DNA from: JABWAM01 sp964653025
Lineage (GTDB): Bacteria; Verrucomicrobiota; Verrucomicrobiia; JABWAM01
Reading direction: 5' to 3'
NCBI GenBank assembly: GCA_964653025.1
Contig: CAZZBZ010000029.1
Location: 1-39,032 of the forward strand
DNA length: 39,032 nucleotides
This document shows, piece by piece, positions 15,161 to 22,906 of the stretch (position 1 is its first letter; each line of letters starts with the position of its first letter). The notes below the pieces were generated by a model. It did no database searches and was not told where the DNA came from. It saw only the letters and a list, made by a program, of their open reading frames with translations. The translations under genes and the position numbers were made by a program.

Positions 15161-16048
15161 TCAGAACAGCATCCCCTGCCGGGGCGCCGACCGCGCTTCC
15201 TTCTCCTTCGCGTACCGCGCATGGAGGGTCTTCAAGTCGAGGTCGGCGAGCAGCGGGAGTAAGACCGAGTAATCGGGCGGGCGCAAGCAGAAAGCATCCA
15301 GGGAGGGAAGCGCATGGTCCGTCTTGAGGCGGACCAGGTCGCGGTTCCGAAACGCCACGGGAAGGTGCTCCTGGAGGCTGGCCCGCAGGGAGGGCCGTTC
15401 GATCTCCGCGAGCGAAGCCGCAAGGCGGTCGAGGTCGCCGAACCGTCGGATCAGGTCGGCGGCCGTCTTCTCCCCCACCCCCGGCACGCCGGGAATGTTG
15501 TCCACCGAATCCCCCATCAGCGCGAGATAATCGGCCACCTGCTTCGGCTCGATCCCCAGGCGCTCCCGCACCCAGGACTCGTCGGCCATCACGGTCTCCT
15601 TGGCAGAACCTCGCAGCACCTTGATTCTCCCCCCCACGACCTGGAGGAAATCCTTGTCGTTCGAGGCAATGCGCACTTCCTCGCCGGCCTCCGCCGCTCT
15701 CAGCGCGAGCGCCGCACCGAGGTCATCCGCCTCTTCCGCCGCCTCGCGGATGACCGTCCACCCCAGCGGCCCGAAGAGGTCGGTGAGCAACCCGAGCTGC
15801 GTGATGAGTTCCGGGGGGGTCGGTGGGCGGTTCGCCTTGTATTCCGGGAGCAGGACGAGCCGCCGCGCGGGCTTCTCCCCGTCCATCACGATCGCCACAC
15901 GCGTGGCCCCGACATCGGCGAGCCAGCGGTTCACCGAGTTCACAAATCCATGCACCGCGTTCGTCGGCACCCCGCGGGCATTCGTCAACCTCGGGATGGC
16001 GTGAAAACTCCGGTACGCCAGGTTCAGGAAATCAACGACGAGGAGCAT
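15161..16048 (-). CDS. Stand-alone 5'-3' exonuclease (Pol I N-domain-like), clamp-binding-like tail
   Basis: 295 residues corresponding only to the 5'-3' exonuclease/flap endonuclease domain of DNA polymerase I. The metal-binding acidic clusters are visible: D6 in LLVVDFLNLAYRSF, VAIVMDGEKP, EAAEEADDLG, ASNDKDFLQ and LMGDSVDNIPGVPGVGEKTA (this last part is also the helix-hairpin that grips DNA). No 3'-5' exonuclease or polymerase domain follows. The protein ends in QGMLF, which fits the loose Q-x-x-L-F form of the bacterial beta-clamp-binding peptide. It lies directly upstream of coaE. The ATG at 16048 follows AAAGACCCC, and a word-repeat region begins seven bases upstream. Confidence 0.9.
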   Translation of the reverse strand: MLLVVDFLNLAYRSFHAIPRLTNARGVPTNAVHGFVNSVNRWLADVGATRVAIVMDGEKPARRLVLLPEYKANRPPTPPELITQLGLLTDLFGPLGWTVIREAAEEADDLGAALALRAAEAGEEVRIASNDKDFLQVVGGRIKVLRGSAKETVMADESWVRERLGIEPKQVADYLALMGDSVDNIPGVPGVGEKTAADLIRRFGDLDRLAASLAEIERPSLRASLQEHLPVAFRNRDLVRLKTDHALPSLDAFCLRPPDYSVLLPLLADLDLKTLHARYAKEKEARSAPRQGMLF

Positions 16049-16054
16049 GGGGTC

Positions 16055-16173
16055 TTTGAACCGTTCAGGTCCAGGGTTCAGGAGTTCAAAGGTTCACGGT
16101 TCAGCGGTTGATTTGCCTTTGGTTCCTGGAGTTTCTCAACCCTTGAACCGCTGAACCTCTCAACCGTGAACCT
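16055..16173. repeat. Inverted pair of TGAACC-type word arrays
   Basis: Left arm (16055-16111) carries GTTCA-type words at 6-8 nt spacing. Right arm (16134-16173) carries five words of the form NNTGAACC or NNTCAACC at 7-8 nt spacing. The arms are inverted relative to one another and share two exact 12-nt matches. The right arm runs through the rpe stop codon (16160-16162) into its last codons. Centre 16112-16133 has no repeat. Confidence 0.75.
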
Positions 16174-16858
16174 GTGCCGTCGCGGATTTCGCGAGCGCCT
16201 CGGCGGCGCCGCGGCGCATCGCCGCGACCGCGGCGGCCATATCCCGGGCGGCAAAGAGCGACGTTCCCGCCACGAAGGTGTCCGCGCCTGCCGCCGCGCT
16301 CCGCACGGCCGACGCGGCGTCGACCCCCCCGTCCACCTCGATCCGAAAAGGATGAGCCTTCCGAGAGGGATGGAGCGCCAGTGCGCGCACCTTCTCCAAC
16401 ACCCCCTCCATGAACGCCTGCCCTCCAAATCCCGGCTCGACCGTCATGCACAGCACGAGGTCCACCTGGTCGAGGAACGGCTCCGCCTTCGCCACCGGCG
16501 TTTTCGGGTTCAGGGCCAGGCCCGCCCCCAATCCCGCGGCGCGGATGCGCGCGAGGGTTTTGCCCACGTCGTGGGCCGCCTCGACGTGGACCGTGATCCG
16601 ACTCGCCCCCGCGGAAATGAAACGATCCAGGTAAAGGTCGGGGCGGACGATCATGAGGTGGACGTCGAGTGGCCGCTTCGTCGAGCGCTTCAGCGCGGCC
16701 ACCACCTCCGACCCAAAGCTGATGTTCGGGACGAAGTGCCCATCCATGATATCCACGTGCAGCCAGTCGCCTCCCGCGCGCTCGGCTCGGAGGGCCTCCT
16801 CCCCGAACCGCGAGTAATCGGAGGCGAGGATCGAGGGAGCGATGATGGGGCTTGTCAT
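16160..16858 (-). CDS. rpe: Ribulose-phosphate 3-epimerase
   Basis: 232 residues of the TIM-barrel enzyme that interconverts ribulose 5-phosphate and xylulose 5-phosphate. APSILASDYSRFGEE opens the protein after MTSPII; DIMDGHFVPNISFG supplies metal and catalytic residues, VHLMIVRPDLY the second histidine, and EPGFGGQAFM plus EVDGGVDAASA the phosphate-binding part. The ATG at 16858 was chosen over the longer open frame because the family begins here. The C-terminal codons and the stop lie inside a repeat array, so the last few residues are probably not conserved. It overlaps nothing on its strand; the divergent SRPBCC gene starts 46 bp away. Confidence 0.95.
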   Translation of the reverse strand: MTSPIIAPSILASDYSRFGEEALRAERAGGDWLHVDIMDGHFVPNISFGSEVVAALKRSTKRPLDVHLMIVRPDLYLDRFISAGASRITVHVEAAHDVGKTLARIRAAGLGAGLALNPKTPVAKAEPFLDQVDLVLCMTVEPGFGGQAFMEGVLEKVRALALHPSRKAHPFRIEVDGGVDAASAVRSAAAGADTFVAGTSLFAARDMAAAVAAMRRGAAEALAKSATAQVHG

Positions 16859-16904
16859 GCCGGGAGAAGGTGGATTAGCGTGCGCTGTCCCGAAAACAAA
16901 AGCG

Positions 16905-17417
16905 ATGGGTCTTAGCGCCGTCACGGAGAAAATCGAGATTGGAGCGCCTGTTGACAAGGTTTTTCAGTTCGTCACGGACACCGACCAGATCTCGCGAATC
17001 CTTCCCCCCGCCCTTCGCGCCACGGTCGTGCGTCGAAACGCCCGCCGGCTGGGGCCCGGCGCCTCCATGGAAACTGCCCTGCGCCTATTGGGGTTCACGT
17101 TCCGCGCCGAGGTGAGCGTGACGGCGTGGAGGCTAAACCGCCACCTCGCCTATGCCTGGCGATCGGGGCCTTTCCATCCCTGGGAGCATGACCTCTACTT
17201 CGAGTCGCTCTCTCGCACCCACTGCCGGGTGACCCACTGCCTCATCTACCGCCCGCCCCTGGGTCTGCTCGGTCTCGTCCTGGATCGGGTCTGGTTCCGC
17301 CATGCTCTCCGTCGATCCCTCCGCCGCCTCGGCCGCGAATGGGGGGCAACCGAAAAGGCCCCCGTCCCTCCCCGCAGCCGCCCAACTCCCCAGGGCACAC
17401 TTCAGGAGCGAGTCTGA
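16905..17417 (+). CDS. SRPBCC-family (START-like) ligand-binding protein
   Basis: 170 residues. EKIEIGAPVDKVFQFVTDTDQISRI near the N-terminus is the start of the SRPBCC helix-grip fold (first strand then helix), and alternating strands follow with HDLYFESLSRTHCRVTHCLIY. The last 30 residues are Arg/Pro-rich. Such proteins bind hydrophobic ligands in the cytosol; bacterial examples are annotated as polyketide cyclase or CoxG-like, but nothing here assigns a ligand. The ATG at 16905 is chosen because the domain begins there, although the frame opens earlier. It is convergent with the isomerase gene and divergent from rpe. Confidence 0.75.
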   Translation: MGLSAVTEKIEIGAPVDKVFQFVTDTDQISRILPPALRATVVRRNARRLGPGASMETALRLLGFTFRAEVSVTAWRLNRHLAYAWRSGPFHPWEHDLYFESLSRTHCRVTHCLIYRPPLGLLGLVLDRVWFRHALRRSLRRLGREWGATEKAPVPPRSRPTPQGTLQERV

Positions 17418-17463
17418 ATCGCTCGAAAGCGGACGATGGAAAGCCCTCCTGGTTTCGGCACGT

Positions 17464-18873
17464 TTATGGCACGGGCTCCAAACGGTTCAATGAAACCGTC
17501 CTGACCCCCGCCATGTACTTGCAGGCTTCTATCACCGCCCGGGCATGATGGCCATAAACCATGGCCGTATGGTGGATGAAGGGCGATTCCATGAGCGATT
17601 TTTCCCAGCGTGGCCAATCGTCCACCTCCATCCAGACATAGTTGTTCTGCGTCCGAGGGCCTTCGATGGAGTGCCCCTCGCCCACCGCCAGTTGGTAATC
17701 CCCGCGGTCGCCATCAAAACGCAGCACCGTAATGGGCCCGTCCTTCAGACGGAAATGCGTCATGCCCGCCAACGGGCTGGGCAGGACCCAGTGTTTTCCG
17801 AGGCGAACGGTGTCGTCCGGATGTTTCATGGAGGGCGGGGCCCCCGCATGCCAGAGAAGCACGCCGTGGTCATTCTCGGGATGACGAACGGTGTACTCCG
17901 CCAGAAACGAAGGCTGGGCTCCCAACACCACCCGATTGAGGAGGACCCCGCTGATCGCGCCATGGAGATCAGATTCCAGGCCGACCGCCAACTTCTCGGC
18001 AACCAGGCTGTTGGCAAAGAAGCAGTACGTCCCCATTTCGTCGACCAGCGACATGAAGTCCTGGATTGCCAATCCCTCCAGCGCATGCTTCTCGGCAAGC
18101 GCCAGCATCTCATCTCGTACCGCCAGCACGTTGAAGAACGTTTTGGGATCGGCATACCCCTCGACCTTGATCGTCCGTGCCATCTTCCGAGCCTCCGCGG
18201 CGTAGCGAGATGCATCCTGAACCGCGCGCTTCTTCGCATTGGCAATAAAGGCCACCATGTCCAACGGCAGCACCTCCACCCTGAAGCGCTCCAGAAGCTC
18301 GCTTTCGTTGACGATCGTGCTCCAGAAGAAGTCAATGCGCTGGCCGAGCATCCCGATGCGAATTCCCTTGCGGAAAGTGTTGGCGACGTTCACCGCCCGC
18401 AGGAAAAGGTCGACCCCCTCCCGGAGCGGCACATCCTCCATGCGACAGTTCTCGATGTAGGTGAACGGGACGCCGAGTTTGTGCAGCACCTTGCTTGACG
18501 CAAACAAACCACAGAGGCTGTCCCGCAGGCGCGTGCCATCCGCCAGCGGGGCCTCGTCGCGCGGCCCCCAGAGCAGCACGGGAACCCCCAGCCTGCGCCC
18601 GATCATCCCCACCGCGCCCTCGGTCCCGAAGTTGCAGTGCGGCATGAACACCGCGTCCACCCCCTGCTTCTGAAAGTGCGCCACCGCAGCATCCACGTGC
18701 GCCTGGTCGCGCACCAGTCCATCCGGTAAAACCTCGTCGAGATCGGTGAAACGAACCTTCCACGCGCGCAACTGCTTCTGGAGCGCCTTCTTCTGGTGGA
18801 TGGCGTCCGCGTGGCTGAAGACGAACTTCCCAATGGGACAAAGGCCCAGCAGGGGCGCAACGGATGGTTTCAT
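17464..18873 (-). CDS. L-fucose/L-arabinose isomerase-family protein
   Basis: 469 residues without a signal peptide. Overall architecture matches the FucI/AraA family: an N-terminal Rossmann-like part (GLCPIGKFVFSH, AVFMPHCNFGTEGAVG), a middle domain with the NESELLERF and SLVDEMGTYCFF segments that carry acidic metal-binding candidates, and a C-terminal beta domain with HWVLPSPLAGMTHFRL and GEGHSIEGP. Family members convert aldoses to ketoses such as L-fucose to L-fuculose. The substrate cannot be fixed; the neighbouring hydrolases suggest it acts on a released monosaccharide. It is the last gene of the minus-strand glycan run, 134 bp after the GH39-like gene. The ATG at 18873 follows CCATCCTCC. 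Confidence 0.8.
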   Translation of the reverse strand: MKPSVAPLLGLCPIGKFVFSHADAIHQKKALQKQLRAWKVRFTDLDEVLPDGLVRDQAHVDAAVAHFQKQGVDAVFMPHCNFGTEGAVGMIGRRLGVPVLLWGPRDEAPLADGTRLRDSLCGLFASSKVLHKLGVPFTYIENCRMEDVPLREGVDLFLRAVNVANTFRKGIRIGMLGQRIDFFWSTIVNESELLERFRVEVLPLDMVAFIANAKKRAVQDASRYAAEARKMARTIKVEGYADPKTFFNVLAVRDEMLALAEKHALEGLAIQDFMSLVDEMGTYCFFANSLVAEKLAVGLESDLHGAISGVLLNRVVLGAQPSFLAEYTVRHPENDHGVLLWHAGAPPSMKHPDDTVRLGKHWVLPSPLAGMTHFRLKDGPITVLRFDGDRGDYQLAVGEGHSIEGPRTQNNYVWMEVDDWPRWEKSLMESPFIHHTAMVYGHHARAVIEACKYMAGVRTVSLNRLEPVP

Positions 18874-19007
18874 GGAGGATGGTGAAAGGGTGTCGACCGT
18901 AGTCCCAGGTGGCATCGCACGTGTAGGACTCTCGTCATCGGGGGTCAAATCATGCAAAGGCGACAAAAGCTGTTGATGAGATTCGGTGCATCGAATACCC
19001 CCCTTTC

Positions 19008-20351
19008 TTACCCGGGGGCCAGCGTCAGGAAACAGAAGGTCGGGGCGGGAAGGCAGAGGTGCAATCCCCGGCTCGAGGAGTCCAGCGTGTCCTGTCCAAC
19101 CAGGGCCAAGTCTCGGGAATCATCCACGAGATGGCGGCGACAAATCGCTCTCCCCTTCCACGGCCATTCTTTGATCTCGATCAGGAAGTCGGTTTCCCGC
19201 GCACGATGGTTGACAAGAAGGATGCCGGCTGCGGGACCATCGGCAACCCCCGCCAGCAGGGCATGGCCGCTCAAGGGGTCGTTGGGCGTGGTCCGCACCC
19301 GGTGCGGCGTATCCAGCAAGGACCGAAACGCTCGGAAGGCATGGAAGTTCTTCCGAGCAGCGCCACAATCGTCCCAAAGGCCCCACATCCCATGGCGGGC
19401 CCAGTAGAAGTTGGCCACGTCGATGGGGCAGTCCTGCATGTGGACAAGAGTGGCGGCATCGAACGCCGCCCCGGGCATCCCGCTGATCTCGGAAATGGCC
19501 CGTCGGATGCAATCGGGGTCCTTCTCCGGGGAGTTGAACCGCCACCCCTCGGAGGGCAGGTAGTTCCACTCGTTCAGGTGTGATTCCGCGTAGGAGAAGC
19601 CATGCCTTGCCAACATCTCCCTGAGCGCCACGGACTGCCCCAAGATCGCCGCGGGATCCCTCGCGTAAATGTGCCAGCTGAAAAAATCTAGCGGAGCATG
19701 CGTCTCGCGGCAGTGCTCGAGAAACCCCATGGAAAAGGGACCGGGCCCTCCCCCGTCGGAGGACGGGCCGCCCACCTTTAGCGAATGGTCATGGGCTTTG
19801 ATCGCCTTGGCGGCAACCTCGTACAGCCGGTAGTAATCCTGGGCCGAACCCGTCCAGCACTTGGGCGACCACGGCTCATTCCAGATTTCCCAGTAACGAA
19901 TGTTGTGCCGAAACCCGTTCGCCCAGCCTTCGTTGTAATGGCGGATGATGTGGACGCAAACCTCCGCCCACTTCTGGAAGTTCGCCGGTGGGTGAATGAA
20001 GTACTTGCGCCGCGTGTGGTGCTCGATGGTCTCACCCAACCGATAGATCACCTGTGAACCCGTGTCGATAATCGCTTGGATGTAATCGTCAGTGATCAGA
20101 AAACGGTAACTTCGGGGATCTCGCGGGTCGGCGTCGAAGTTTGGAAAGATACTGTGGATATCGACCGTCTCGGGCACGGCATAGGGGCAGTCATGAAGGC
20201 GGGTGTGGGGAAATCCCAGTTCCTTGTAGGATTTGGAAAAATCGAACCACCCGTTCATCTGGACCGGTCCGAGATTGACCCCGTGCAAGGGACGGATCAC
20301 GCCAACCCTCGCACTCAGGTCGACCTCCAAAGGGACATGGGGAACAGTCAT
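19008..20351 (-). CDS. GH39-like glycoside hydrolase, cytoplasmic
   Basis: 447 residues with a clan GH-A TIM barrel. The acid/base motif WEIWNEP places Glu at 159 after Asn158; the nucleophile candidate is E261 in LNEWNY. PLHGVNLGPV near residue 22 is the family-typical first strand. GH39 holds beta-xylosidases and alpha-L-iduronidases. The C-terminal 120 residues form a beta-sandwich as in that family. There is no signal peptide, so it should act on imported substrate. The start at 20351 follows GACCCTCC; two upstream in-frame candidate starts exist within 36 bp. It sits 87 bp after the GH38-like gene, a gap containing an 11-bp dyad TTGAATTTCAA at 20390-20400. Confidence 0.85.
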   Translation of the reverse strand: MTVPHVPLEVDLSARVGVIRPLHGVNLGPVQMNGWFDFSKSYKELGFPHTRLHDCPYAVPETVDIHSIFPNFDADPRDPRSYRFLITDDYIQAIIDTGSQVIYRLGETIEHHTRRKYFIHPPANFQKWAEVCVHIIRHYNEGWANGFRHNIRYWEIWNEPWSPKCWTGSAQDYYRLYEVAAKAIKAHDHSLKVGGPSSDGGGPGPFSMGFLEHCRETHAPLDFFSWHIYARDPAAILGQSVALREMLARHGFSYAESHLNEWNYLPSEGWRFNSPEKDPDCIRRAISEISGMPGAAFDAATLVHMQDCPIDVANFYWARHGMWGLWDDCGAARKNFHAFRAFRSLLDTPHRVRTTPNDPLSGHALLAGVADGPAAGILLVNHRARETDFLIEIKEWPWKGRAICRRHLVDDSRDLALVGQDTLDSSSRGLHLCLPAPTFCFLTLAPG

Positions 20352-20438
20352 GGAGGGTCTTTGCATTTTTTGGAGTGGACAGGACAAGTTTGAATTTCAA
20401 TCAATCCGAAATCGGGAGACGTGCTCATCGTCCCGGGG

Positions 20439-22883
20439 TCAGGGACACCCCGCCCCCCGTCGGATCCCGACAATCCCCAAGTCCCTCTCCTCGCTCCAGG
20501 CGTGGATCTCCTCGGCGGTCGTCGAGGACGGAAACCATCGGAGACGGTAGCGCCAGGAGCAGTTTCCTCCCTGCCACTGGGCGGTGTTCGTCTGGTAGAA
20601 GTTATTGAAGACGTAACTGGAGAGCCACGGCTTCGCGGGCGGTCCCTCGCAACCCCGCCAGGTCTCCGCACCGATCCCTCCCACCTCGACCAACGGGGCG
20701 TCGAACGACATCAGCGCCAGCCAACCTTCCCCCGTCTGGACCGCCACCCAATTTTGGATCGTCAGCCATCCGGTGTGCGACCCCGGAAGGAGATCCTTCC
20801 ATCGCGCCGTAGCCCCGGCGAGGCTCCACAGGACCTCGCGACACGAGCCCGTCAGGGGAAAAACCACACGGGCGTCCTCGCGCCCGACACACCTCGGCTT
20901 GTCCACGGCAACCGTGATCTCCAACTCGTCCATCCCCGAAAAAAGCCTCCACTCTGTGGAGGTGAGGAGTTGAAGCCCCGAACGGCTCAACAGGCGGTGG
21001 TTGGCTCTCCGACATGCCGTAAAGTCTCCCTCTGTTCCCGGAGACCATGCCGAGCTTTCGCGACGCGAAAACTTTCGCTCGATCGGCCAGCCAATTCCCG
21101 CTCCCCGCGGATCGTCCGGAATACCGTCCACTTCCGCGTGGAGAAACTCGCCCAGCCCATGCTCCACGGAGGGATCGAGGCGTTCCCGCCCATCCGACCC
21201 GCGCCACCCGAGACAGCGCCCGGTTGCCTCGTCAAACCGAAGGGATCTGCCGCCAAGTTTAAGGCCGTCGCGCGGGTTCAAACTCTCCTGTCGCTCCCCG
21301 GCTGCGTGGGTCTGTCCGGCGACCTCGCCCGCATCGCGCCCCTCGCCTTCCAGTTCCAGTTGTCCGCCCCAGAGTTGACGGGCTTTCATCGCGGGCACGG
21401 GCACCCAGATCCGCCACCACTTGGGGCGGATGGGCTCCGTCTGAAGCGGCAAACGGCGGCGACCCGCGATCCATGCCACGGGTCGCGAGGGTGCCACGAC
21501 AACCTGGCTGCCGACGAACGCCGCCGTGGCGCGATCGAGGGTGTTCAAGAAGGCGGCGCTCGCTCCGTCGGGAAGCTTTGCGACGAACTTCTCCTGCGCC
21601 TCGAAATGAATCTGCCACGCGCTTCGCCAGGTCGCGGCGGCCGCCGCCGCCTTGGAATCCCAGGTGCGCTCGTGAAAAGCTGCAAGCGGGTCGCCGGGAC
21701 CAAAGCCGTCAGGCTTCATTTCCCCGAATCCCCAGGAGGTGAGGCCAAAAGTGTGATCACTATACACGAGCAACCCATCCAAGTTTTCCTCGATCGCTGC
21801 CTGGAGTCGCCGGGGACCTGTTCGACCTCGGAGCAACCGCGCGGTGGCCCGATCCAGCCTCGAGGCCTCGCGATACTGCCGCGTCGCCCGCGCGAGACAC
21901 CCCGCCTGGTCGCTCCACGAACAATGAAGGTCCCCGCTCAGCGTCGGGATGGCCGCCGCGTGGCGCGCCACGATCTCGTCGAGAAAGACGCGGGCCGAGC
22001 CGTGGGTGACGCGCCGTCCATGGAGGTGCGCGTTCAGCCAGGCCACGTCCCGGGGAAGGTTCCCATCGGGACCCGCGTTATCGCTCGCGGCCTGGAACAT
22101 CGCGACCGGGCAGGGATAGCGGTCGGCCTCCATCTGCCCGAGGAGACGCTCCGCCGCGACCTCCGGCCAGGAGAGCTTCCCGAGAAACGCGTCGGCCAGC
22201 GAGGGAAGCACCGCTTCCCCAGCCGCCTTGCGCGCGACCCGGGCCGGCCAGAGAAAGCCAAGTTTCCCAAAGCCGTACGGCGCGGGAGGAAGCCCGCGCT
22301 GCTCGGGCCCCGGCTGCGGGACGACATGATGGTAGGTATAGAAGAGCACCTTGCCGCCACGGGGGCCGACCCACCAGAAGATCGGGGGCAACTTCGACCA
22401 CGGAGTAAGAATGCGGTAACCTCCGAGACCGAGCACAAGCATGCCAACTCCTTGCTCCGCCATCGCGTCGGCAAGCGGCCAAGTGGCGCTACCGATATCG
22501 TTGAGAATCGCCACACGGCAGGGAACACCCGCCTCCCGACCGAACTCCACCGCCCAGGCGAAGTTGCGGCGTAGTTCGAGGGGACACTGGAGGTGGGTGA
22601 TGGGTTGCCAGGCGAAGGCCGAGACCTCGAGTTGGCCCGCCTGCGCCGCCTCCGCGAGCCGCCGCTTGCCACGCAAACCGTGGCGCCGACAATACTCCCG
22701 TGCCACCCAGGAGGATTCCACCGTCCAACAAAACCTCCCCTCGGGAGGCCGCGAGCGGGTCTCTTCCATGAGGGCGAGGGCCTTCTCGATATGCTCCACC
22801 TGTTGGGAAACCACCCGCTCCGGTTCATCGGTATAGCCGGCATCGGTGTGGCTGTGGTGAATGATGTGAACCCGTGAGATCAT
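20439..22883 (-). CDS. GH38-like alpha-mannosidase-family protein
   Basis: 814 residues. HHSHTDAGYT at residues 9-18 is the N-terminal zinc motif of GH38 (H12 and D14). D129 in ILNDIGSATWP fits the catalytic nucleophile that also binds zinc. YSDHTFGLTSWG in the middle resembles the fourth zinc-ligand region. The last 450 residues form the long beta-rich part seen in the family. GH38 enzymes are retaining alpha-mannosidases, but divergent members occur whose specificity is untested, and this one is quite divergent. No signal peptide is present. It lies 23 bp after the GH20-like gene and precedes the GH39-like gene. The start ATG follows CCCCACCTCG. Confidence 0.82.
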   Translation of the reverse strand: MISRVHIIHHSHTDAGYTDEPERVVSQQVEHIEKALALMEETRSRPPEGRFCWTVESSWVAREYCRRHGLRGKRRLAEAAQAGQLEVSAFAWQPITHLQCPLELRRNFAWAVEFGREAGVPCRVAILNDIGSATWPLADAMAEQGVGMLVLGLGGYRILTPWSKLPPIFWWVGPRGGKVLFYTYHHVVPQPGPEQRGLPPAPYGFGKLGFLWPARVARKAAGEAVLPSLADAFLGKLSWPEVAAERLLGQMEADRYPCPVAMFQAASDNAGPDGNLPRDVAWLNAHLHGRRVTHGSARVFLDEIVARHAAAIPTLSGDLHCSWSDQAGCLARATRQYREASRLDRATARLLRGRTGPRRLQAAIEENLDGLLVYSDHTFGLTSWGFGEMKPDGFGPGDPLAAFHERTWDSKAAAAAATWRSAWQIHFEAQEKFVAKLPDGASAAFLNTLDRATAAFVGSQVVVAPSRPVAWIAGRRRLPLQTEPIRPKWWRIWVPVPAMKARQLWGGQLELEGEGRDAGEVAGQTHAAGERQESLNPRDGLKLGGRSLRFDEATGRCLGWRGSDGRERLDPSVEHGLGEFLHAEVDGIPDDPRGAGIGWPIERKFSRRESSAWSPGTEGDFTACRRANHRLLSRSGLQLLTSTEWRLFSGMDELEITVAVDKPRCVGREDARVVFPLTGSCREVLWSLAGATARWKDLLPGSHTGWLTIQNWVAVQTGEGWLALMSFDAPLVEVGGIGAETWRGCEGPPAKPWLSSYVFNNFYQTNTAQWQGGNCSWRYRLRWFPSSTTAEEIHAWSEERDLGIVGIRRGAGCP

Positions 22884-22906
22884 CGAGGTGGGGCGGATGG
22901 GGTGGG

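Noticed and set aside
18874..19007. A promoter (TTGACC with a weak TACACG 17 bp later) before the isomerase gene
   Set aside because: The -10 match is poor and the upstream gene is on the same strand, so I could not support it.
20390..20400. TTGAATTTCAA dyad as an operator for the GH39-like gene
   Set aside because: It is short and alone, and no regulator gene is in the window. Recorded only as a possible site.
20421..22574. A long plus-strand open frame opposite the GH38-like gene
   Set aside because: Its protein is Arg/Pro/Gly-rich without any recognisable motif, while the minus strand carries a clear GH38 zinc motif. It is a frame shadow caused by high GC.
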